The notes under the pieces: model-generated
What the model was told of the DNA's origin: nothing
The model's database searches: none
Seen by the model: the letters and a program-made list of their open reading frames with translations, nothing else
Part shown: positions 1 through 6,537 of the stretch, piece after piece
Layout of the letters: each line of letters opens with the position of its first letter
Numbering within the stretch: the stretch's first letter is position 1
DNA from: Peptococcaceae bacterium UBA2264
GTDB lineage: Bacteria; Bacillota; Desulfitobacteriia; Desulfitobacteriales; Desulfitobacteriaceae
Reading direction: 5' to 3'
Assembly (NCBI GenBank): GCA_002347475.1
Contig: DDXI01000115.1
Location: 1-8,713, forward strand
DNA: 8,713 nt
Position numbers and translations under genes: made by a program

Positions 1-31
1 ATCTAATACTATTATACGAGGAGGGACAGAT

Positions 32-97
32 ATGAAAAAAGTACTGGCAGCTGTAATTGTATCAACTCTGCTTTGGTTGCCGACAAATGTCGTGGCA
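32..97 (+). other. Sec signal peptide of the TolC-like protein
   Basis: Codons 1-22 encode a short basic start (MKK), a hydrophobic stretch and a small-residue cleavage site VVA before D23. This points to Sec export. No lipobox cysteine is present, so the protein is not lipid-anchored at its N-terminus. Confidence 0.75.
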
Positions 98-1336
98 GAT
101 ACTTCGAGCCAGAGTCCTTTGACAATCTCTTTCGAAATGCTGGAAGCTGAGATCAGCGAAAATAATATCTCGGTGCAAGTCGCTGATCGTCTCCTGGATA
201 AATTGGATCATGCCTACGATTATAGAGAAGATCAAATCAGCCTGGAAATGGATTCAGCCCAGGGGCAGCTCAACTTTCAGATCGCACAGATGGACGGTCA
301 GGTGGCCAGTTATAACAGTTTTATCGATATTTATACCAAGATAAGGGATGGTTCTGTTGATCCCGCTGTGATCGCTGACTGCAATGCCAAAATTGAAATA
401 TTTAATATGGCCAAAAACTCTGTGGCTGCGGTAAAAGCTGAATTACAGGATCAGCTCGATGAGCTTGATGACCTGGAAGAAGATCTGGAAGACGAGCTTG
501 ACGAGGATTATGATTTGGATAAACAGCAGGCCCGCTCTCAGATTGCCCTTAATCGGGACTCGCAGATTTACCTGGCCCAAAAGAACTATCTGGGCTATTT
601 CACTCTGGCGCCGAAAGTGCAGGAAGCCAGAAATCAGCTGGATTTGTTAAATAAAAAACAGGATGTCAGCAAACTCATGCTCTGTTTAGGGATGACAACC
701 CAGGCCGAGCTGGAACTTCTGCAGGCAGGTCTTCAAAACGCTGAGCTGGCTGCGGAAAGTCTGGAAAGAAATCTGAATGATATCAAGGGAAACTTAAACC
801 TGGCTCTGGGACGCGCTTATGATGACGAACTGATTCTCACTGCTCTTGCCGACCCGGATCAGGAAAAGATCCGTGATGTTAATTATGAAGAAGATCTGGA
901 GAATGTTTTAAATGAAAACTATAATTTGAAACTGATGGAAATAGATCTGGATAAGAAAGATAATGAAGTTGACAGGGCAGATGAGCGAAGTGCGGAAGAG
1001 ATGGCTGAAATAGATTACGAAAATCTGGAACTCCAGATAGAAGACCTTAAACGGAAGATAGAGTTTACTTTTAATCAGGCCGCCAATAATCTGACGGCCA
1101 AAGAGGATGCTTTGGCAGCCAGCCTGACCAGTTTCAACACCAGCCAGACTACCTGGAACTTTGCCGCTTTAAAATATGATCTGGGCATGATTTCCCACCT
1201 GGATTATCTGGCTGCCCAAAATGAATATGAAACTGCCCAGCATCAGTATAAATTAGCTCAGCAGTTTCTGTTGGAGGCCTACACGGACTATCAGTGGGCG
1301 GTTGAGGGCTTGATTCCTTCTCTCAGCCAAAAATGA
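32..1336 (+). CDS. TolC-family efflux conduit protein, apparently lacking outer-membrane beta-strands
   Basis: 434 residues, exported: Lys-Lys start, hydrophobic core 4-18, likely cleavage after A22 (VVA/DT). The rest is almost wholly helical and resembles the TolC two-repeat helical fold. The clearest match is the C-terminal half, residues about 375-425, with the tip turn LGMISHLDYLAAQNEY and following heptad helix typical of TolC proteins; the equivalent first-repeat tip is LGMTTQAELELLQAG at 219-233. TolC proteins form the trimeric exit duct of tripartite pumps. The aromatic, Pro/Gly-containing beta-strand segments that normally interrupt each repeat are not visible. Instead residues about 75-165 form a long helical insertion ending in a very acidic Leu-spaced run (137-163). 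Start ATG has AGGAGG at 19-24, 7 bases upstream. Gene lies directly before the adaptor and RND permease, supporting its assignment to that pump. Family assignment is good; the missing barrel is my reading by eye against E. coli TolC. Confidence 0.85.
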   Translation: MKKVLAAVIVSTLLWLPTNVVADTSSQSPLTISFEMLEAEISENNISVQVADRLLDKLDHAYDYREDQISLEMDSAQGQLNFQIAQMDGQVASYNSFIDIYTKIRDGSVDPAVIADCNAKIEIFNMAKNSVAAVKAELQDQLDELDDLEEDLEDELDEDYDLDKQQARSQIALNRDSQIYLAQKNYLGYFTLAPKVQEARNQLDLLNKKQDVSKLMLCLGMTTQAELELLQAGLQNAELAAESLERNLNDIKGNLNLALGRAYDDELILTALADPDQEKIRDVNYEEDLENVLNENYNLKLMEIDLDKKDNEVDRADERSAEEMAEIDYENLELQIEDLKRKIEFTFNQAANNLTAKEDALAASLTSFNTSQTTWNFAALKYDLGMISHLDYLAAQNEYETAQHQYKLAQQFLLEAYTDYQWAVEGLIPSLSQK

Positions 1337-1390
1337 GCAAGCCTTGATTACCGGATGAATGTTTGGCTGATTTGAATAATATCACAAACT

Positions 1391-1417
1391 TGCGCCAGAA
1401 CCGAGGTTTCTGGCGCA
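1391..1417 (+). terminator. Perfect 10-bp hairpin between the TolC-like gene and the adaptor gene
   Basis: TGCGCCAGAA (1391-1400) pairs perfectly with TTCTGGCGCA (1408-1417) around a 7-base loop. GC-rich stem, but what follows is TACTAATGAG rather than a run of T, so it is not a classical intrinsic terminator. It may be a partial terminator, or an mRNA-stabilising or processing hairpin that sets different levels for the outer duct protein and the pump genes downstream. Confidence 0.5.
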
Positions 1418-1440
1418 TACTAATGAGTATATACTAATGA
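1417..1440. promoter_or_regulatory. Interlaced palindrome and direct repeat, candidate operator
   Basis: ATACTAATGA occurs twice (1417-1426 and 1431-1440), 14 bases apart. The same block holds the perfect palindrome AGTATATACT (1426-1435), whose wider 20-base frame (1421-1440) matches its own reverse complement at 16 of 20 positions, and a second inverted repeat ATACT-4-AGTAT (1417-1430). TATACT at 1430-1435 could be a -10 element, though no good -35 lies 17 bases upstream (TTTCTG at 1407). The palindromic form and position before the adaptor fit a site for the TetR-type regulator encoded at 5741-6313; that link is inferred. Confidence 0.4.
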
Positions 1441-1468
1441 TTTTAATGATTATTGCGAAAAATAACCT

Positions 1469-1475
1469 GGGAGGT
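1469..1475 (+). promoter_or_regulatory. Ribosome binding site deciding the TTG start of the adaptor
   Basis: GGGAGGT ends 8 bases before TTG at 1484. There is no in-frame ATG before residue 115, and only the TTG start gives a complete lipoprotein signal peptide, so the site fixes the start. Confidence 0.8.
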
Positions 1476-1483
1476 CAAAGCAT

Positions 1484-2620
1484 TTGCGTAAAGAGAGACT
1501 ACTAAAATATGGGCCGGGAGTACTGATTCTGGTTCTCCTGTTCTTATGTGCAGGCTGTGGTGTCCAGGACGATACCGGCCCAGCGGAAGAAAAGTATATT
1601 CCGGTGGAGGTTGCCCCGGCAACATTCCAGACCCTCGTGGAAACAACAACTTTCAGCGGTAAGGTATATTCCGAGCAGGAGGTTTCCCTTGTTCCCAGGA
1701 TCCCCGGGAAAGTTGCTGCTGTGAATGTGGCGGTTGGAGATCAGGTTCAGGCCGGAGCTGTCCTATTGACTCTGGATCCTCAGGACCTGCAGAAGGCTGT
1801 GGATCAGGCAGCCCTGGGTGTCAGCATGGCTGAAAGTAATTATCTGCGGACAAAGGAACAGCTTGATTTGGCGCAGACCAATTTGGAACGGCAAAAGAAG
1901 CTGTACGAAGCCGGGGTGATCTCTAAAGTTCAGCTGGAGGGTTTTGAGGCTCAGGCTTCGGAGACTCCCCTGAAACTGGCTCAGGTCCAGGTGGATCAAG
2001 CCAACCTGAGTTTGCAGCAGGCCCGGGATGCCCTGAAAAATACCGTGCTGAATTCACCGGTTGCCGGCACGGTCAGTGCTGTAAATGTGAAATTTGGGGA
2101 GATGGCCGGTACAGGCCAGCCGGTAATAACGTTAACAAGTCTGAACACTCTTTATGTGGCCCTTAATGTGCCGGAGAATATCGTTAACCTGTTCCGCAGC
2201 GGACAGGAGGCCACAGTGACTATTACCTCAGCCGGGGAGGCTGTCTTAACCGGGAAAATCAGCAGTATTGCCCCTGCTTCTGACACCAAAACCCAGTTGT
2301 TTGCAGTGAAAGTTGCTGTCGAAAACAAGGAGGGAACAATCAAACCGGGTATGTTTGCCCGGGTGGAACTTCCTGTGCGCACCAGTGAGGCTGTTCTGGC
2401 AGTCGGCAGTGAGGCGATCGTTCTCCGCAACGGCAAAAATACGGTATTTGTGGTGGAAAATGACCTGGCCGTAGCCAGGGAGGTAGTTACGGGGCTTGAT
2501 TCCGGGAGTTATACGGAAATAACCCAGGGCTTGACAGCCGGGGATAAGGTGATCAGCAAGGGCCAGACACTGGTGGAAGAAGGCAGCAAAGTCAAGATTG
2601 TGGGAGGTAACGCCTCTTGA
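1484..2620 (+). CDS. RND efflux periplasmic-type adaptor (membrane fusion protein), lipoprotein
   Basis: 378 residues, the usual size for HlyD/AcrA-type adaptors. Residues 1-25 are a type II signal: basic start, hydrophobic core 12-22 and cysteine C25 in LCAGC, so the mature protein should be lipid-anchored on the outer face of the cytoplasmic membrane. Order of domains: first half of the lipoyl-like domain (about 66-100, with GKVAAVNVAVGDQVQAG), helical hairpin (about 101-186), second lipoyl half (SPVAGTVSAVNVKFGEMAG, about 191-209), beta-barrel (about 220-300) and membrane-proximal domain (about 303-373). The hairpin tip shows R136, L140 and S147 with the spacing of the AcrA/MacA motif that docks on TolC. 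It bridges the permease and the TolC-like protein. Start is TTG; the stop overlaps the permease start by 4 bases, implying translational coupling. C22 at the -3 lipobox position is less common than Leu. Confidence 0.95.
   Translation: MRKERLLKYGPGVLILVLLFLCAGCGVQDDTGPAEEKYIPVEVAPATFQTLVETTTFSGKVYSEQEVSLVPRIPGKVAAVNVAVGDQVQAGAVLLTLDPQDLQKAVDQAALGVSMAESNYLRTKEQLDLAQTNLERQKKLYEAGVISKVQLEGFEAQASETPLKLAQVQVDQANLSLQQARDALKNTVLNSPVAGTVSAVNVKFGEMAGTGQPVITLTSLNTLYVALNVPENIVNLFRSGQEATVTITSAGEAVLTGKISSIAPASDTKTQLFAVKVAVENKEGTIKPGMFARVELPVRTSEAVLAVGSEAIVLRNGKNTVFVVENDLAVAREVVTGLDSGSYTEITQGLTAGDKVISKGQTLVEEGSKVKIVGGNAS
2602..2608 (+). promoter_or_regulatory. Ribosome binding site deciding the TTG start of the permease
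   Basis: GGGAGGT ends 8 bases before TTG at 2617, the same site and spacing as for the adaptor. The next in-frame ATG is codon 16, inside the first membrane segment, so the TTG start overlapping the adaptor stop is required for a normal RND N-terminus. Confidence 0.8.
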
Positions 2621-5600
2621 AACTAGCAGAAGTTTCAGTAAAACGTCCTGTGACCATCATTATGCTGATGTTGATCATCATCCTTTTGGGCACGGTATCT
2701 TTAACCCGTCTGCCTATCGATCTCCTGCCGGAAATGGAAATACCTGTGGCTGTGATCATGACCGAGTACGGTGGGGTTGGTCCGCAGGAAATTGAAAAAA
2801 TTATCACCAATCCCGTGGAAGGGGCAGTTTCCACAGTTGAAAATATTGATACAGTGACGTCGACAACTACTGAAGGCCGGTCCCTGGTTATCGCCCAGTT
2901 CAAGTACGGGACCGATATGAACTTCGCTACCCTGCAAATGCGGGAAAAGGTGGATATGGTCAAGCGTTCCTTTCCCGCTGAGGTCGGCGCACCTATGGTT
3001 ATGAAGATAGACCCGACCATGATGCCGATTGTCCAGCTGACCCTTTCCGAGAAAGACGGGGACCTGGCCCGGCTGCAAACTTTGGCTGAGGATAAGATCA
3101 AGCCGCGTCTGGAAAGGGTGCAGGGTGCCGCTTCAGTAACAGTCTCGGGAGGTTATGATAACCGGATCGAAATCAAGACCCATCAGGAACAGCTGACAGG
3201 CTACGGGCTCTCTCTGGATACTTTGGCCAGTATTATCAGGGCCGAAAATTTGAATATTCCCGGGGGACAGGTCCAGAAAGGAACTCAAAACCTGACTATT
3301 CGTACCACAGGGGAGTTCCAGTCCCTGGAGGAGATCAAGGAATTGCTGATTCCGCTGCCGGCAGGAGGGCAGGTCAGGCTTAAGGACATAGCGGAGGTGA
3401 CTTTTAGCCATAAAGACCTGGCGGCGATTACCAGAACCAATGGCCAGCAGAGTATCACGATTGCCATTCAAAAACAGTCGGGAACGAATACTGTGCAGGT
3501 TTGTGGTGACATTAGGGCTGCCATAGAGGAACTTAAGGAAATCTACCCGAATCTGACCTTTGATATGGTCATGGACCAGTCTGTCTATATCAGACAATCG
3601 ATCAATACTATCGCCAATGAAGCCCTGCTAGCCGGACTCCTGGCCATTATAGTGCTTTTTATTTTTTTCCATAATATCCGGACGACCCTGATTACAGCCA
3701 CAGCTATTCCCATTGCCCTGATGGCGACTTTTGCCGCCCTCTATTTCAGCGGCATCACTATCAATATGATGACTCTGGGCGGCTTATCTTTAGCTATGGG
3801 CCGTCTGGTAGACGATAATATCGTGGCCTTGGAAAATGTTTATCGTTACCGCAAGTCAGGATATTCCAGATGGGAGGCGGCTGTCAACGGTGTTTCCGAG
3901 ATCGGGATGGCTATTTTTGCCTCCACCTTGACCACGGTTTGTGTCTTCCTGCCCATTGTTTTTGTGCAGGGTATTACGGCAACCCTTTTCCGGCAGCTGG
4001 CTCTGACGGTCAGTATCTCTCTAGGAGCCTCGCTTTTGGTCTCTCTTACCCTGGTACCGGCCCTGGCGGCCAAGTTTATCCGGGCTGAAGATATTCCCAC
4101 AGACCGCCGGGGATTGAGGGGAGTCCTGGATCGCTTTAGCCGCTGGTTTGACCACTTATTCGGGAGCGTGGAAGCTGCTTATCGCCGTTTTCTGCATTAT
4201 GCCCTCTATCATCGCAAGTTAGTGGTCGGCCTCTCGCTGCTTATTTTTGTTCTCTCCGGTTTATCTATCCTGGGCTTGGGAGCAGAATTCATGCCGGCAA
4301 CTGACTCCGGACAGCTCACAGTTGCTGTCCAGCTGCCGGACGGGGCGAAACTGCAGGAGACTGACAGTGTTGTTACCCGGATTGAGGAGAAACTGGAGGG
4401 AATCAAAGAGGTTGAAACCGTCTTTGTTCTCATCGGGACTAATGGGGGCTTCTCTATCGGCGGCGATACAGCCAATGTCGGTACAATTAATATCCAATTA
4501 ACTGCTTTGCAAGCGCGCCAGCGCAGCGTAAATCAGGTGGGCGATGAGATCCGCAGCCTGACCAGGGATATCCCCGGGGCTGAAATCAATGTTTCTGTTA
4601 CGGAAACCATGTCCATGGGTTCGACAACCCCAGTCGATATCGCTGTTAAAGGAGAAGATTTCGATCAGCTTAAGCAGATAGGCAATGATTTTAAGGGGCT
4701 GGTGACTGCAGTTGCCGGAACCAGAGAAGTTAAAACGAGCCTGGGCGAGGGAGTGCCTGAAATTCGCATTCAGATCGAGCGCCAGAATGCCGTGCAATTC
4801 GGTCTGACTGCCGGACAGATAGCCCAGGCTGTTAAAGGAACGATTTCCGGGATAACAGCGACGCGCTACCGCTATGAAGGGAAAGAAATAGATGTAATTC
4901 TGTTAGGCGATGAAACGCTGAAGACGAGTATAGCCAATCTGGAACAGACCCCGCTGGCCACCCCGGCCGGGATCACGATACCCTTAAGTCAGGTCGCCAC
5001 GGTTATTCTGGACCGGGGGCCGGCTTCGATCAACAGGAGCGGGCAGACCCGGGTAGTAAACATCACCAGCCAGATCGTGGACAGGGATTTAAGCAGCATT
5101 ACGGCCGATATTGAAAGCAAATTAAAGACCTATCCCTTGCCGGCAGGGTATACTTACGAAATTGGCGGCCAGTACGAAGAACTGACGGATTCCTTTAAAG
5201 ATCTGGGGCTGGCTCTGATTCTGGCAATTATCCTGGTCTATATGATTCTGGCTTCCCAGTTTGAATCCTTGCTGCATCCCTTTACCATTATCCTCTCCCT
5301 GCCCATGGGCTTTTCCGGTGGGGTCCTGGGATTGTTTCTTGTGGGCATGCCCCTGAGTTTGCCGGCCTTCATCGGGCTGATCCTTTTAGTCGGGGTTGTG
5401 GTCAGCAACTCCATTGTTCTGGTCGACTATATCAATAAACGCCGGGAGAGGGGCGAGGAACGGGAAATAGCTATTGAGAATGCCGGACCGATCCGCCTGC
5501 GTCCGATTCTGATGACAGCTTTAGCTACAGTACTGGGGCTAATTCCGATGGCTCTTGGTCTGGGGGAAGGTTCAGAATCCATGGCGCCTATGGCTGTAGT

Positions 5601-5739
5601 GGTTATTTTCGGGCTTTCACTTTCAACTCTGTCAACCTTACTGCTGGTGCCGGTTATATATACGATTTTTGAAGATATCCGCAACCGCTTTGGCCAAGGT
5701 CACAAGAAAGAGATAACTGACAAGGAGTTGAAAGCATAA
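2617..5739 (+). CDS. RND-superfamily multidrug efflux permease (HAE1/AcrB-like, SwrC-like branch)
   Basis: 1040 residues, against about 1,050 for AcrB. Typical layout of twelve membrane segments: TM1 about 12-28, TM2-6 about 335-485, TM7 about 534-553, TM8-12 about 864-1016, with the two large extracytoplasmic loops (about 30-330 and 556-860) forming porter and docking domains. N-terminus KLAEVSVKRPVTIIM is characteristic. TM4 carries the proton-relay pair D399-D400 in GRLVDDNIVALENVYR, a form common in the SwrC-like group. TM11 begins with RLRPILMTALATVLGLIP (R960, R962). In TM10 the lysine of AcrB (K940) is replaced: the aligned segment is GVVVSNSIVLVDYIN with S930-N931. Expected to be a proton-driven trimeric pump exporting drugs, detergents or lipopeptides; substrate cannot be read from sequence. 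Starts with TTG overlapping the adaptor stop; followed after 1 base by the TetR gene. Intact with no frameshift. Confidence 0.96.
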   Translation: MKLAEVSVKRPVTIIMLMLIIILLGTVSLTRLPIDLLPEMEIPVAVIMTEYGGVGPQEIEKIITNPVEGAVSTVENIDTVTSTTTEGRSLVIAQFKYGTDMNFATLQMREKVDMVKRSFPAEVGAPMVMKIDPTMMPIVQLTLSEKDGDLARLQTLAEDKIKPRLERVQGAASVTVSGGYDNRIEIKTHQEQLTGYGLSLDTLASIIRAENLNIPGGQVQKGTQNLTIRTTGEFQSLEEIKELLIPLPAGGQVRLKDIAEVTFSHKDLAAITRTNGQQSITIAIQKQSGTNTVQVCGDIRAAIEELKEIYPNLTFDMVMDQSVYIRQSINTIANEALLAGLLAIIVLFIFFHNIRTTLITATAIPIALMATFAALYFSGITINMMTLGGLSLAMGRLVDDNIVALENVYRYRKSGYSRWEAAVNGVSEIGMAIFASTLTTVCVFLPIVFVQGITATLFRQLALTVSISLGASLLVSLTLVPALAAKFIRAEDIPTDRRGLRGVLDRFSRWFDHLFGSVEAAYRRFLHYALYHRKLVVGLSLLIFVLSGLSILGLGAEFMPATDSGQLTVAVQLPDGAKLQETDSVVTRIEEKLEGIKEVETVFVLIGTNGGFSIGGDTANVGTINIQLTALQARQRSVNQVGDEIRSLTRDIPGAEINVSVTETMSMGSTTPVDIAVKGEDFDQLKQIGNDFKGLVTAVAGTREVKTSLGEGVPEIRIQIERQNAVQFGLTAGQIAQAVKGTISGITATRYRYEGKEIDVILLGDETLKTSIANLEQTPLATPAGITIPLSQVATVILDRGPASINRSGQTRVVNITSQIVDRDLSSITADIESKLKTYPLPAGYTYEIGGQYEELTDSFKDLGLALILAIILVYMILASQFESLLHPFTIILSLPMGFSGGVLGLFLVGMPLSLPAFIGLILLVGVVVSNSIVLVDYINKRRERGEEREIAIENAGPIRLRPILMTALATVLGLIPMALGLGEGSESMAPMAVVVIFGLSLSTLSTLLLVPVIYTIFEDIRNRFGQGHKKEITDKELKA

Positions 5740-5740
5740 G

Positions 5741-6313
5741 ATGACACGGGAAGAAAAGCAGGTGCATATTATCCGCGCGGCTATCAAAGTATTATCCGAA
5801 TACGGACTGGATGGCACCAAGATGGAGTTGGTGGCCAGGGAAGCCGGCATCGGCAAGGGTACAATCTACGAATACTTTGCCGGCAAAGAAAAACTTTTTG
5901 AAGAAATGATCATCTATAGTGTGCAATCCTACAGTCAGGGGCTGAAACAGAGTATGGATCAGGGGGACTGTATCGAGGAAAAGCTCTTGAACTGCATTTG
6001 CTATAATATGGACTTTTTTAACGAAAATCTGGATATGCTGCTGATGGCCATGCAAATCAATGTCTTTTCCCAGGAAATGCGCCAGCACATGGAAGAGCAG
6101 AGTATAGTTATATTTCAGCACTGCCGGGATATGGTGGAAAAAGCTCAGGCCAAGGGCGAACTGCGTTCTGATCTTGACCCGGAGCTGGCTTCCTTCCTGA
6201 TCAACGGCACGATTGATCAGTATATAAAACAAAGGGTATTCAGCAAGAAAAGTCCGCCGACCCGCAGGGAGCAGCAGGCTCTGGTGGAGGTAATGCTGCA
6301 AGGGCTGCGTTGA
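5741..6313 (+). CDS. TetR/AcrR-family transcriptional regulator, likely local repressor of the efflux operon
   Basis: 190 residues, normal for TetR regulators. Residues about 9-55 form the N-terminal helix-turn-helix: IIRAAIKVLSEYGLDGTKM, then VAREAGIGKGTIYEYFAGKE, the standard recognition-helix signature. The remainder is a variable all-helical ligand-binding and dimer domain, so the inducer cannot be read. The ATG is 1 base after the permease stop; AAGGAG at 5722-5727 lies 13 bases upstream, a longer gap than usual, suggesting lower expression or coupling to permease translation. Members next to RND pumps usually repress them and respond to pump substrates; here the palindromic block at 1417-1440 is the best visible target. 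Unlike many acrR genes it is in the same direction and last in the operon, which would give feedback control. Function as repressor is inferred. Confidence 0.93.
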   Translation: MTREEKQVHIIRAAIKVLSEYGLDGTKMELVAREAGIGKGTIYEYFAGKEKLFEEMIIYSVQSYSQGLKQSMDQGDCIEEKLLNCICYNMDFFNENLDMLLMAMQINVFSQEMRQHMEEQSIVIFQHCRDMVEKAQAKGELRSDLDPELASFLINGTIDQYIKQRVFSKKSPPTRREQQALVEVMLQGLR

Positions 6314-6336
6314 GCATCTGAAAGTTATTTGTCAGG

Positions 6337-6374
6337 TAACCATCTGTTGATAAAAAACAGGTGGTTATTATTTT
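6337..6374 (+). terminator. Intrinsic terminator of the efflux operon
   Basis: TAACCATCTGT (6337-6347) pairs with ACAGGTGGTTA (6357-6367) over 11 base pairs with one G-U pair and a 9-base A-rich loop, followed by TTATTTT (6368-6374). It begins 24 bases after the TetR stop, so it ends the efflux transcript and separates it from the peptidase gene. Confidence 0.8.
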
Positions 6375-6435
6375 GGGCAGCAGGAAAAAGGGAAAGGAGT
6401 CATATAGCATTGTGTCGAAGTAATCTTTAGAATTT

Positions 6436-6475
6436 TCAGATGAACTCAGAAGTCAGATGAAGAAGTCAGCTGAAG
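6436..6475. repeat. Short tandem repeats in the peptidase leader, possible activator site
   Basis: AAGTCAGATGAAG (6450-6462) is followed directly by AAGTCAGCTGAAG (6463-6475), a 13-bp tandem pair with one mismatch. A further TCAGATGAA core lies at 6436-6444. The three cores begin at 6436, 6453 and 6466. They sit just upstream of the weak promoter-like pair at 6478-6506, where an activator or response regulator would bind. Chance duplication is also possible. Confidence 0.4.
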
Positions 6476-6477
6476 TG

Positions 6478-6506
6478 TGTCCAGCTTCGGTCTGAAGCAA
6501 TCTAAT
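6478..6506 (+). promoter_or_regulatory. Weak candidate promoter of the S41 peptidase gene
   Basis: TGTCCA (6478-6483), 17-base spacer, TCTAAT (6501-6506). The -10 matches consensus at 5 of 6 and the -35 at only 3 of 6. Transcription would start about 12 bases before the ribosome site. The spacer holds a small inverted repeat, GCTTC (6484-6488) and GAAGC (6494-6498). A poor -35 would fit dependence on an activator. Confidence 0.3.
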
Positions 6507-6524
6507 GATTATGGAGAGAAATTT

Positions 6525-6529
6525 GGAGG
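6525..6529 (+). promoter_or_regulatory. Ribosome binding site selecting ATG 6538 of the S41 peptidase
   Basis: GGAGG with an 8-base gap to ATG 6538. The earlier in-frame ATGs at 6505 and 6511 have no purine-rich site upstream, and starting at 6538 puts basic residues directly before the signal-peptide core. Confidence 0.75.
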
Positions 6530-6537
6530 GCAGGAAA

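Noticed and set aside
1..31. Promoter immediately before the TolC-like gene
   Set aside because: TATTAT at 10-15 resembles a -10, but a start there would fall on the ribosome site; the operon promoter is more likely left of the window.
1337..1483. Small gene in the gap between the TolC-like and adaptor genes
   Set aside because: Both strands are broken up by stops and repeats, and the only minus-strand frame (1443-1649) mainly mirrors the adaptor.
2592..3101. Open frame of 169 codons on the minus strand inside the permease gene
   Set aside because: It is antisense to a fully convincing RND permease, has no ribosome site or recognisable domain, and is rich in Ser/Arg/Thr/Ile in the way shadow frames are.
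4498..4797. Minus-strand frame of 99 codons in the permease docking-domain region
   Set aside because: Entirely covered by the intact permease; no start signal or protein-like motif.
5792..6301. Open frame of 169 codons on the minus strand over the TetR gene
   Set aside because: The plus strand encodes a standard TetR protein with its helix-turn-helix; the reverse frame shows no domain.
6410..6430. TTG-started 6-codon leader peptide after AAAGGAG at 6393-6399
   Set aside because: Too short to support, the start is TTG, and there is no attenuator-like structure linking it to the peptidase gene.
6450..6475. Tandem repeats considered as a CRISPR fragment
   Set aside because: Units are 13 bp, directly adjacent with no spacers, and only two or three copies; no cas genes.
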